Positions 8,203 through 15,628 of a DNA stretch of 64,000 bases are shown piece after piece. Source of the DNA: Nocardiopsis metallicus. GTDB lineage: Bacteria > Actinomycetota > Actinomycetes > Streptosporangiales > Streptosporangiaceae. The stretch spans positions 7,626,001 to 7,690,000 of the forward strand of contig NZ_JACHDO010000001.1 in the NCBI RefSeq assembly GCF_014201115.1, in the 5' to 3' direction. The notes below the pieces were generated by a model, which was not told the origin of the DNA, did not search any database, and saw nothing but the letters and a program-made list of their open reading frames with translations. The position numbers and the translations under genes are program-made. Every line of letters starts with the position of its first letter. The stretch's first letter is position 1.

Positions 8203-8400
8203 GTCGATGACAGGGAGCCCGTTCTCGGGCGCCGTCCGGAGGAAGGGCCCCGGTGGGGCATCCTGCCCGGCGGTCCTGGGCGCCGGAGGGATGAACGGTA
8301 TCGGCCCGTGGGCGGAACGAGGCGCTGGCTATACCGTGTACGTGTAGTGTCCTGAACGCGCGGCAATGGGGCCGGGCGACCCGATACCCTTGTTCGGAGA

Positions 8401-9309
8401 ATGTACAGAGAGGCGGCGAAGGTGGATATCGCTCAATTGCGGCAGGGGCGTGGCCCCACCGTGCGCCGTGTGCTCCTCGGGGCGAAGCTGAGGATGTTTC
8501 GGGAGCGCGGCGGCATCACACGTGAGGCCGCAGGGGAGAGGATTCGCGCTTCCGCGTCCAAGATCAGCCGGATGGAACTCGGTCGGGTCGGTTTCAAGCT
8601 CCGTGATATCGAGGACCTGCTGGAGTTGTACAACGTCACGGACACCAAGGTCCTGGCGGAATTCCGGGAAGCCGTATCGGAATCCAACCGGCCCGGATGG
8701 TGGAAGGAGTACGGCGACTTCCTGCCCAAGTGGTTCATCCGCTACGTGGGCTTCGAGGAGGCCGCCGACCAGATCCGCATCTACGAGTCCCAGTTCATCC
8801 CCGGCCTGCTGCAGACCGAGGGGTACGCCCGTGAGATCATCTCGGGCGGATCCGAGCCGGACCCGGTGGTCGAGCAGCGCCTCCAGGCCAGACTCACCAG
8901 ACAGAAGCACCTCGAGGACGTCAACAAGCGCATCTGGGTCATCCTCGACGAGGCTGCCGTGCGCCGGCCCATCGGAGGTCGGGAACGCGGCCCGGAGATC
9001 ATGCCCGGCCAGCTGCGCCACCTGATCCACCTGTGCGAGAACTACAAGAACGTCACGCTGCAGATCGTCCCCTTCGAGGTGGGCGCGCACGCCGCGGAGG
9101 CCGGTTCCTTCACCGTCCTGCGCTACGACGACCACACGCTCACGGACATCGTCTGGATCGAGCGGCTCACCGACGGTGAGGTCATGGACAAGCCGACCGA
9201 GGTCGAGATCTACAGCAAGGCCATGACCAGGCTCAGCGTCTCGGCGGCCACCCCCGACGAAACCCTCTCCATGCTCAAGGACATGCTCAAGGACCTCGAA
9301 GAGGGCTGA
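8401..9309 (+). CDS. XRE-family regulator with DUF5753 (WhiJ-like)
   Basis: About 300 aa. The N-terminal helix-turn-helix (LGAKLRMFRERGGITREAAG...SASKISRMELGR) spans residues about 25-70. The rest is the DUF5753 sensor-like region with its usual hallmarks: a GWWKEYGDFLP start, YESQFIPGLLQTEGYAR near 130, and a C-terminal IPFE-like TLQIVPFEVGAHAA...GSFTVLRY block. Such proteins pair with small DUF397 proteins and modulate development or antibiotic genes; the ligand is unknown. An alternative start is GTG 8422, which has AGAGAGG at a better distance than ATG 8401. The DUF397 partner lies downstream but in the opposite orientation rather than in an operon. Confidence 0.88.
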   Translation: MYREAAKVDIAQLRQGRGPTVRRVLLGAKLRMFRERGGITREAAGERIRASASKISRMELGRVGFKLRDIEDLLELYNVTDTKVLAEFREAVSESNRPGWWKEYGDFLPKWFIRYVGFEEAADQIRIYESQFIPGLLQTEGYAREIISGGSEPDPVVEQRLQARLTRQKHLEDVNKRIWVILDEAAVRRPIGGRERGPEIMPGQLRHLIHLCENYKNVTLQIVPFEVGAHAAEAGSFTVLRYDDHTLTDIVWIERLTDGEVMDKPTEVEIYSKAMTRLSVSAATPDETLSMLKDMLKDLEEG

Positions 9310-9607
9310 GCGGGAACGCGGGAAGAGCCCGAGCACAGACCCGCCCAGACACCCCGCAAGCGGCGCCGTGAACCCTGACCGGCGCTGTTCTCGTGTGGGG
9401 GTGCGCGCAGAGTGAAGGGCCCCGTCAGCGGTGGACGGAGCCCCTCGTGTCGGGAAACCCGTGCGGCCTGGGAGAGGGCAAGGGTGTGGCTTACCAGGTC
9501 GCGGACGAAGCACCGACCCAGGGCGCGTCAACCGGGTGACGGGGGTGGCCAGTGGGTGTTCCACGATACGGGGCGCGGAACACGCCCCGAGGCGTGTCCG
9601 TCGGCCA

Positions 9608-9841
9608 CTAGCCCAGCAGGTTGTCGAAGTCGCCGTCCTTGGCGCCCAGGATGAGGCAGTCGATCTCCTCCTGGGTGTAGACCAGGGCCGGGCCGGTCGG
9701 GAAGCGCGAGTTGCGTACCGCGATCGAACCGTCGTTCAGCCGGGCCATCTCGACGCAGGCGCCCTGCGAGTTGCTGCGCTTGGCCTTCTGCCAGGCGGCC
9801 TCGGTCAGTTCGGTCGCGCGGATGCCGTTGTGTGCGGTCAT
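9608..9841 (-). CDS. DUF397 protein
   Basis: A 77-aa protein starting MTAHNGIRATELTEAAWQKA. It has the DUF397 sequence: KRSNSQGACVEMARL, then IAVRNSRFPTGPALVYT and a FDNLL end (W-K-S-S...CVEVA...VRDSKDP...L.F type). The ATG at 9841 has AAGGAG upstream; in-frame codons before it lack a site. DUF397 proteins are encoded next to XRE-DUF5753 regulators and are thought to act with them. Here the two genes are convergent. A copy of the 12-bp palindrome lies 55 bp upstream. Confidence 0.85.
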   Translation of the reverse strand: MTAHNGIRATELTEAAWQKAKRSNSQGACVEMARLNDGSIAVRNSRFPTGPALVYTQEEIDCLILGAKDGDFDNLLG

Positions 9842-9895
9842 TTCTGCCAGCTCCTTGAGTTCTCTGAGGGGATGTGCGTGCCGATGCACTGACAG

Positions 9896-9907
9896 ATGCA
9901 CGTGCAT
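9896..9907. promoter_or_regulatory. second copy of palindrome ATGCACGTGCAT
   Basis: Identical to the 12-mer at 7566-7577 and 55 bp upstream of the DUF397 start. Two identical perfect palindromes within one regulatory gene set suggest a shared regulator, perhaps the XRE protein encoded between them. Confidence 0.45.
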
Positions 9908-10100
9908 CAGCACTGTCACTCTCACGAGCATAGCGTGACCCCGGCCACTTGTCCGGGGGTTTGGAAGGATGTAAGCGGCATGTAATCGGAGTGCGATCCG
10001 ACCGCCGGGACATCCCCCTTTCCTTGCAGGTCAGGGGTGGTATGACGATCTCAGAACCGTTCTCCCGAAAAGCACTCCGTGTCGAATTCCCTGTGGTAGC

Positions 10101-10131
10101 GAAAGGCCCCGCCGGGGGTTCCGGCGGGGCC
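10101..10131 (-). terminator. rho-independent terminator of znuA
   Basis: GGCCCCGCCGG at 10105-10115 pairs with CCGGCGGGGCC at 10121-10131; on the reverse strand the stem is followed by TTTC. It is about 90 bp after the znuA stop. Confidence 0.75.
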
Positions 10132-10220
10132 TGTAGCCGAAGGTGACACTGGTCCCGAAAGCACTCTCCGAATGTCTTTTCCGGGAGGGCGGGGGCTTGG
10201 AGCTTCCTGAAGGGCTGGTG

Positions 10221-11237
10221 CTACTCGCAGGCGAGCGCGGTGGACAGCGCGTCGAGGTTGCCGAGCATGATCGACGGGTAGTCGTCGCCGGGCGACTGGT
10301 CGGTCACGCCCTCCAACGGGTCGAGCACCTCCACCTGGGCACCGGTCTCGGCGGCGATGGTGTCCGCGGTGGCGGCGGGCATCAGCGGCTCGGTGAAGAT
10401 CGTGGTGATGTCGCGCTCGTTGACGATGTCGGTGATCGCCGCGATCTGGGCGGGGGAGGGCTCGGTGTCGGGATCCACTCCGCTGACCCCGATCTGTTCC
10501 AAGCCGTACTGTTCGGTGAGGTAGGTGAAGGCGGTGTGCCCCACGACCACCTCGCGGTGCTCGCAGGAGGCCAGGCCGCTCTCGTAGGCCTCGCCGAGGG
10601 TGGCGAGCTCGGCGGTGACGCGCTCGGCGCCCTCCTGGTACTGGTCGGCGCCGTCCGGGTTCACCTCGCCCATCCGCTCGGCCAGGGCCTCGGCGGTCTC
10701 CGTCATGAGCTCGACGTCCAGCCAGAAGTGCGGGTCGTAGTCGCCGTGGTCGTGGTCGTGCCCGTCCTCCTCGGCGTGCTCGTCGTCCTCGTCCTCGTGG
10801 CCGTGGTCGTGGTCATGACCGTGGTCGTCGTCCTCATCGTGCCCGTGCGCACCCGTCGCGGGACGGAGCTCGACGATGTCGGCGACGTTGAGCGCGGTCT
10901 CGGCGGCCTCCTGGTCGACGGCCTCGTCCACGGCGGGCTGCAGGCCCTCGACGTAGAAGGCGATGTCGGCCTCGCTGACCTCGGCGATCTGTCGGCCGGT
11001 CAGCTCCAGGTCGTGCGGCTCGGCGCCCGGCTCGGTGAGCTGGACGACAGCGACGCTGTCCCCGCCGATCTCCTGGGCCAGCCACTCCAGGGGGTAGACG
11101 CCGGTGACGAGGGTCAGGGCCGCCTCGGCGGGCGGGGCCGCGGCGTCGTCGGTCACTTCTTCGTCGGTTCCGCAGCCGGCGGCGATCATGAGTGTGGCTG
11201 CCCCGAGGGCGGCAGCTCGCACGATGGGAGTTCTCAT
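10221..11237 (-). CDS. znuA: zinc ABC transporter substrate-binding lipoprotein (ZnuA/AdcA type)
   Basis: About 338 aa. The signal peptide ends in a lipobox (MIAAGC, Cys about 21), so the protein is lipid-anchored outside the membrane. The cluster A-I metal-binding fold is visible: PHDLELT near 75, a His/Asp-rich loop at about 130-175 (many HGHD/HDHG units), PHFWLDV just after it, and GHTAFTYL with an EPLMPA motif further on. The charged His-rich loop is the mark of zinc-specific members. The ATG at 11237 was chosen because a Zur-like box lies 21 bp upstream and overlaps the longer frame. The ATPase and permease genes are not adjacent, which is unusual; they must be elsewhere. Confidence 0.9.
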   Translation of the reverse strand: MRTPIVRAAALGAATLMIAAGCGTDEEVTDDAAAPPAEAALTLVTGVYPLEWLAQEIGGDSVAVVQLTEPGAEPHDLELTGRQIAEVSEADIAFYVEGLQPAVDEAVDQEAAETALNVADIVELRPATGAHGHDEDDDHGHDHDHGHEDEDDEHAEEDGHDHDHGDYDPHFWLDVELMTETAEALAERMGEVNPDGADQYQEGAERVTAELATLGEAYESGLASCEHREVVVGHTAFTYLTEQYGLEQIGVSGVDPDTEPSPAQIAAITDIVNERDITTIFTEPLMPAATADTIAAETGAQVEVLDPLEGVTDQSPGDDYPSIMLGNLDALSTALACE

Positions 11238-11257
11238 GACCCCCATCATCGGGACAA

Positions 11258-11272
11258 TGAAAACGGTTGTCA
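11258..11272 (-). promoter_or_regulatory. Zur-type operator upstream of znuA
   Basis: The reverse strand reads TGACAACCGTTTTCA, a near-palindrome matching the actinobacterial Zur pattern TGA(N)AA-N3-TT(N)TCA. It is 21 bp from the znuA start and would place the gene under zinc repression. Confidence 0.7.
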
Positions 11273-11373
11273 ATTTATCGGTTTTGACCGTGATGCCCTG
11301 ACCTGCCAGGAAGGGGGCGGGAGGCCCCCGGAACCCGTCCGGTACCGCCCTGCCCGCTTGCGCCCCGTCTCGG

Positions 11374-12045
11374 TCAGCTGCTCTCGGCGAACCGCTCCAC
11401 GTCCTTCGTGCGACCGGCCACCACGATCACGTCTCCCTTGTGCAGCACGGTCTCCTCCGTCGCGTAGGTGAAGGACGCCCCCACCCGTTTCACCGACACC
11501 ACGGTGATCCCGAAGCGCTGCCTGACCTTCGTCTCCCTGAGGGAGCGTCCGATCAGGGTCTGGGGGGCCTTGGTCTTGATCAGCGAGAACCCCTCCTCCA
11601 GTTCCACGTAGTCGAGCATGCGCCCGGATACCAGGTGGGCCACGCGCTCACCCATGTCGTGTTCGGGCAGAACGACATGGTGGGCGCCGACCTGTTCGAG
11701 GATCCGGCCGTGCCGTCGGCTGGTGGCCTTGGCCCAGATGTCCTTGACCCCCAGATCGACCAGTTGCGAGGTGGTGAGGATGCTCTCCTCCAGATGGGTC
11801 CCGATGGCGACCACGGCCCTGCTGAACTGGGCGGCGCCGATCTGTCGCAGGGCCTCGTCATCGGTGGAGTCGGCGATCACGGTGTGGGTCAGCGACTCCC
11901 CGAAGATCTGGACGACCCGGGGGCTGGAGTCCACCCCCAGGACCTCCCAGCCGTGGTGGACCAGCTCCAGGGCCAGCGAGCTGCCGAACCGGCCGAGCCC
12001 GATGACCAGGATGCGTTTGTCGGAGAGCTTGTTGTCTTGCGGCAC
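11374..12045 (-). CDS. ktrA: K+ uptake regulatory subunit KtrA/TrkA (RCK protein)
   Basis: A 223-aa cytoplasmic gating protein. An N-terminal Rossmann RCK_N domain carries GLGRFGSSLA at about 16-25 and the acidic strand end GVDSSP. A C-terminal RCK_C domain covers about residues 140-220 (LIGRSLRETKVRQRFGITVVSV...VLHKGDVIVVAG). A single RCK pair and short length match KtrA rather than double-domain TrkA. It binds nucleotides and gates the membrane subunit encoded 39 bp upstream on the same strand. Confidence 0.9.
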   Translation of the reverse strand: MPQDNKLSDKRILVIGLGRFGSSLALELVHHGWEVLGVDSSPRVVQIFGESLTHTVIADSTDDEALRQIGAAQFSRAVVAIGTHLEESILTTSQLVDLGVKDIWAKATSRRHGRILEQVGAHHVVLPEHDMGERVAHLVSGRMLDYVELEEGFSLIKTKAPQTLIGRSLRETKVRQRFGITVVSVKRVGASFTYATEETVLHKGDVIVVAGRTKDVERFAESS

Positions 12046-12084
12046 TGGTTGCTACCTCTTGCTAACTCGTGTGCGGGACCGGCC

Positions 12085-13551
12085 TCAGCCGATCATCGGG
12101 CGGGCTTCGGGCAGGTCGTAACGGCGCTTGCGCTCGCGGAAGGCCAGCGCGGTCGCGAAGGTGACCGGGCCGATGCGCCCCGCGATCATGAGGAACGAGA
12201 GCGTCAGTTGCGCCCAAGGCTCCAGATCGGCTGTGATTCCGGTGGAGAGGCCTACCACGCCCACGGCCGACACCACCTCGAAGAGCGTCTGCATGAAGGT
12301 GAACGGGGTGGTGTGCAGGAAGAAGACCGTGGTGAACGCCACCACGGTCATCGACAGGAAGGTCAGGCTCAGCGACTGGCGGATCACGTCCGGGGCGAGC
12401 CTGCGGCCGAACACGTGCACTCTGGTGTGGGCTCTGGCCTCGGACCACACCACGAGGAAGAGCACGGCGAGCGTCGCGACCTTGATCCCGCCCGCGGTTC
12501 CCGCGCTGCCGTTGCCCACGAACATCATCATGATCGTCAGGAACAGCGTGGAGTCGTACATCGCGCCGGTCTCGGTGACGTTGAAGCCGCCGCTGCGCGG
12601 CATGACCCCGTGGAAGAAGCCGTCGGAGACCTTGGCCCACCAGTGCAGTTCACCGAGGGTCCTCGGGTTGTTCCACTCCATGAGGATGATCAGGAACGCG
12701 GTCACACCGAAGAGCAGGGCGCTGGTGATGACGGTGATCTTGGTGTGCAGCCCCCATTGCTGCGGGGTCCGCCAGTGGTGGCGCATCTCCAGGAGGACGG
12801 GGAAGCCGATCCCGCCGAGGATGACGGCCATCGCCACCGTGAACAGGATGATCCCGTCGCCGGAGAACTGGGTGAGGCTGTCGTCGTACAGGGAGAGCCC
12901 CGCGTTGTTGAACGCGGACACGGAGTGGAAGAGCCCCGAGTACAGCGCCTCGCCCAGCCCCAGGCCGTGCCCCAACCACATCCGCGGCGTGATGATCAGG
13001 AACACCACCGCCTCGATCGTGAGGCAGACGATGACGACCCGGCCCACGAGACTGCGGACGTCCCCGACCGCCTGGGCCCGGTTCTCCGCCTGCACGTTGA
13101 GCTGCATGCGCAGACTGAAGCGGTGGATGAGGGCGGCGCCCAGGAGCGAGGCCAGCGTCATGATGCCGATCCCGCCCACCTGGATGAGCGCCAGTACCAC
13201 GAGCTGTCCGAAGAGGGACAGGTCGTGGCCGATGGAGATCACGGTGAGCCCGCACACGGCGAGTGACGTGGTCGAGGTGAAGGTCGCCTCGACGAAGGTC
13301 AGCTGCTCCTCACCACTCGTCGCGGCAGGCGTCATGAGCAGGCCCGCGCCCAGGAAGTCGACCAGCACGAACATCAGCAGGAAGGCTCGGGCGGGCTTGC
13401 CCCACGTGGTGCGGTGCTTCTGCAGGGGCGGCAGGTCCTTGCGCCTGCCGAGGGGGACCCGGGCATTGATCCAGAGGGACCTCACCCGTTCGAGTACTGC
13501 CACCAACACCCGGGTCCTCGACTGCCTGGGCGCGGTGGATTTCCACCACAT
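12085..13551 (-). CDS. ktrB: K+ uptake channel subunit KtrB/TrkH
   Basis: A 488-aa membrane protein with four M1-P-M2-type repeats. The selectivity-filter Gly positions are visible in TSLAVCGLTV, VSAFNNAGLS, MPRSGGFNVTE and VSAVGVVGLST. The segment GNGSAGTAGGIKV corresponds to the intramembrane gate region. ATG 13551 was chosen with AGGTGAG upstream; a GTG at 13590 is also in frame. It is first in a two-gene operon with ktrA. Confidence 0.92.
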   Translation of the reverse strand: MWWKSTAPRQSRTRVLVAVLERVRSLWINARVPLGRRKDLPPLQKHRTTWGKPARAFLLMFVLVDFLGAGLLMTPAATSGEEQLTFVEATFTSTTSLAVCGLTVISIGHDLSLFGQLVVLALIQVGGIGIMTLASLLGAALIHRFSLRMQLNVQAENRAQAVGDVRSLVGRVVIVCLTIEAVVFLIITPRMWLGHGLGLGEALYSGLFHSVSAFNNAGLSLYDDSLTQFSGDGIILFTVAMAVILGGIGFPVLLEMRHHWRTPQQWGLHTKITVITSALLFGVTAFLIILMEWNNPRTLGELHWWAKVSDGFFHGVMPRSGGFNVTETGAMYDSTLFLTIMMMFVGNGSAGTAGGIKVATLAVLFLVVWSEARAHTRVHVFGRRLAPDVIRQSLSLTFLSMTVVAFTTVFFLHTTPFTFMQTLFEVVSAVGVVGLSTGITADLEPWAQLTLSFLMIAGRIGPVTFATALAFRERKRRYDLPEARPMIG

Positions 13552-13653
13552 GATCCCGTGCTCACCTGTCGTCACTAGCTGGGGCCTCACACAACCCGCG
13601 CAATTCTGCCAGATGAGAGGGCCGACCGAGCTGACGCTCGACTGCGCCCGGAC

Positions 13654-14565
13654 TCAGGGGTGTCGGGCCCCTTCGTGGTCGGCGTGGCCCGGCGGCTCCA
13701 GCTGGAGCGTGGAGTGCTCCACGTCGAAGTGCCCGGTCAGGCACTCGTGCAGTTCGTCGAGCATCCTCCCGCTGTCGCGCAGGTCCTCCTCGGCGACCAC
13801 CACGTGCGCGGACATCACCGGGACCCCGGACGTGATGGTCCAGGCGTGCAGGTCGTGCACGTCGATCACCGCCGGGTGGCCCATGAGGTGTTCGCGGACC
13901 TGGTTCAGGTCCATCCCCTTGGGCGTGGCCTCCAAGAGGATGTGCACGGCCTCCTTCAACAGCGACCACGCGCGGGGCACGATGATCGCGGCGATACCCA
14001 GCGAGACCAGGGTGTCCGCCTGTTGCCAGCCGGTGAGCCACACGATCAGGCCGCCCGCGATGACACCGACAGAGGCCAGCGCGTCGCTCATCACCTCCAG
14101 GTAGGCGCCCTTGACGTTGAGGCTCTCCTTGGCCCCCGAGCGCAGGATGAGCAGCGCCGCGATGTTCATCACCAGGCCGAAGGACGCGACGACCACCATC
14201 CCGAGCCCGGAGACCGCGGCGGGTTCACGGAGTCGGTCGACGGCCTCCATCACGATGAAGGCGCACAGCGCGAACAGCACGATCGCGTTGACCGCGGCGG
14301 CGAGGATCTCGGCTCTTTGGAATCCGAAGGTGCGTTTGCTGGTGGCGGGCCGGGCGGCGATCCACACCGCGGCCAGCGCCAGGGCGACCCCGAAGGAGTC
14401 GGTCACGGTGTGCCCGGCGTCGGCGAGCAGGGCCAGGCTGCCGCTGAAGACGGCTCCGGCGACCTGCACGGCAGCGACGAGGAGCATCATGCCCAGCACC
14501 AGCGCCAGCTTCCTGCTGTTGGCGGCCCCGGCGGTGATCGGGCCGTGGTCGTGTCCCGCGCCCAT
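13654..14565 (-). CDS. cation diffusion facilitator, Zn/Cd exporter
   Basis: A 303-aa CDF protein. The His-containing start (MGAGHDHGPI) precedes six membrane segments. TM2 has LLADAGHTVTDSFG and TM5 has YLEVMSDALASVGV, giving the metal-site HxxxD/DxxxD residues. The cytoplasmic tail has VHDLHAWTITSG, the usual CzcD-type motif. The ATG at 14565 has GGAGGG before it. It is divergent from an ArsR/CmtR-like repressor gene with two operator-like repeats between them, so it is very probably induced by a soft metal such as Cd, Pb or Zn. Confidence 0.92.
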   Translation of the reverse strand: MGAGHDHGPITAGAANSRKLALVLGMMLLVAAVQVAGAVFSGSLALLADAGHTVTDSFGVALALAAVWIAARPATSKRTFGFQRAEILAAAVNAIVLFALCAFIVMEAVDRLREPAAVSGLGMVVVASFGLVMNIAALLILRSGAKESLNVKGAYLEVMSDALASVGVIAGGLIVWLTGWQQADTLVSLGIAAIIVPRAWSLLKEAVHILLEATPKGMDLNQVREHLMGHPAVIDVHDLHAWTITSGVPVMSAHVVVAEEDLRDSGRMLDELHECLTGHFDVEHSTLQLEPPGHADHEGARHP

Positions 14566-14624
14566 GGGTTCCCTCCTCGGTTCTGGGTGCAGCGACGGCA
14601 CCGCGAGCAATAGTTCAGCCTTTA

Positions 14625-14654
14625 CTGTTTATACAGCGAGGGCTGTCTATACAG
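14625..14654. promoter_or_regulatory. paired operator for the CmtR-like repressor
   Basis: CTGTTTATACAG (14625-14636) and CTGTCTATACAG (14643-14654) are 11/12 identical, each nearly palindromic, and 18 bp apart centre to centre. They fill the divergent promoter region. TACAAT at 14664-14669 is a possible -10 box for the repressor gene, which would put transcription start at or next to its ATG (leaderless). Confidence 0.65.
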
Positions 14655-14676
14655 CAAACGATGTACAATGATTTTC

Positions 14677-15030
14677 ATGTTGACCTCAGAGCAGCGCCTC
14701 TCCGCGATCCAGCGCCTGGGCCGCGCCCTGTCCGACCCCACCCGGTGCCGCCTTCTGCTCGCCCTGCTGGAGGGCCCGGACTACCCGGCCGGGCTCGCCG
14801 ACCGCCTCGAACTCACCAGGCAGAACGTCTCCAACCACCTCGCCTGCCTGCGCGACTGCGGACTGGTCCGCACCCAGGCCCGCGGACGCCAGGTCAGCTA
14901 CGAACTCGTCGACGCCTCCCTCGCCCATGCCCTGGAGGACCTGCTCGGTGTCGTCTGGGGCACCACGCAGCCCCACGAGCCCTCGGGGCCCCAGTCCTCC
15001 GAAGGCCAGCCCGCCGAGCCCCGGAAGTAA
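14677..15030 (+). CDS. ArsR/SmtB-family repressor, CmtR-like
   Basis: A 117-aa winged-helix repressor. The start MLTSEQRLSAIQRLGRALSD and the recognition helix LTRQNVSNHLACLRDCGLV closely follow the mycobacterial CmtR pattern, including the Cys-x3-Cys pair (ACLRDC, about residues 57 and 61) that binds Cd(II)/Pb(II). The third ligand of CmtR, a Cys in the C-terminal tail, is absent here: the tail PHEPSGPQSSEGQPAEPRK has none. It probably represses itself and the divergent CDF exporter. ATG 14677 was preferred to 14668 by comparison with CmtR starts; no ribosome site is visible, in line with leaderless translation. Confidence 0.88.
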   Translation: MLTSEQRLSAIQRLGRALSDPTRCRLLLALLEGPDYPAGLADRLELTRQNVSNHLACLRDCGLVRTQARGRQVSYELVDASLAHALEDLLGVVWGTTQPHEPSGPQSSEGQPAEPRK

Positions 15031-15541
15031 TCCTCGACAGGCAACCAGGGGAACAGGCCTCGGCCGCCTGAGTCGCCGCGCCGCGCCGGTCCGAAGCCGC
15101 CACTGGCATCCGGGGTCCACGGCCCCCGGTCTCACTTTCCGGATGGCCGGAATCAGCCATGTGATGTCCGTTACAGGCCGTGGCTGGTTCGAGAGTGTGA
15201 AGGCCCACCTCAGCCGGGGGAATCTCCGACTTCGGGAGAACGTCCCTAACTTTGGTCGGGTGGAACCCTGACAGAAGGCTGACATGTCCCTGAGAGATCC
15301 CTGAACCGGGGCGGGGTGGCGCAACTTCCGATATAACGCGTCGTATGGTGAGTGGTGCGCCCGGCGGATGCGCGCCCTTCGACGGGGCCCCGCGCCACGC
15401 GGATGAACACCTTGCGTCCCCCACACCACAACCTCGCGGATCGGCACCGAGACCGAGCCAGTGAGTGCGCGCTCGACGACGAACGCCGCACATCCCGGTC
15501 CGGCCGTCCCACACACGGCGAGCTAGGAGCGAGCACCTCTC
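15031..15541. other. intergenic region before the RND operon
   Basis: About 500 bp without a recognisable gene. It should hold the promoter of the RND operon, probably near 15,330-15,350 where the sequence is locally AT-richer. No clear operator was found. Confidence 0.4.
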
Positions 15542-15628
15542 ATGTCCAGACAGGCCTCGACGGCCCCCGGCGCGGAGCACCCCCTTCCCGGGGCCTTCGC
15601 CCACCAGGCGGAAGGGACGAACGCGTGA
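15542..15628 (+). CDS. 28-codon ORF translationally coupled to the RND gene
   Basis: The ATG at 15542 opens a 28-codon frame (MSRQASTAPGAEHPLPGAFA...) whose TGA at 15626-15628 overlaps the GTG start of the RND permease as GTGA. TAGGAG lies upstream, at a slightly long distance. The peptide has no recognisable domain. The exact 4-bp overlap suggests a leader peptide that sets translation of the permease, but coding function is unproven. Confidence 0.4.
   Translation: MSRQASTAPGAEHPLPGAFAHQAEGTNA

Noticed and set aside
11440-14104. Long + strand frames across the potassium and CDF genes
   Set aside because: They are antisense to well-recognised genes and consist of low-complexity His/Glu/Arg or Arg/Ser/Thr sequence.
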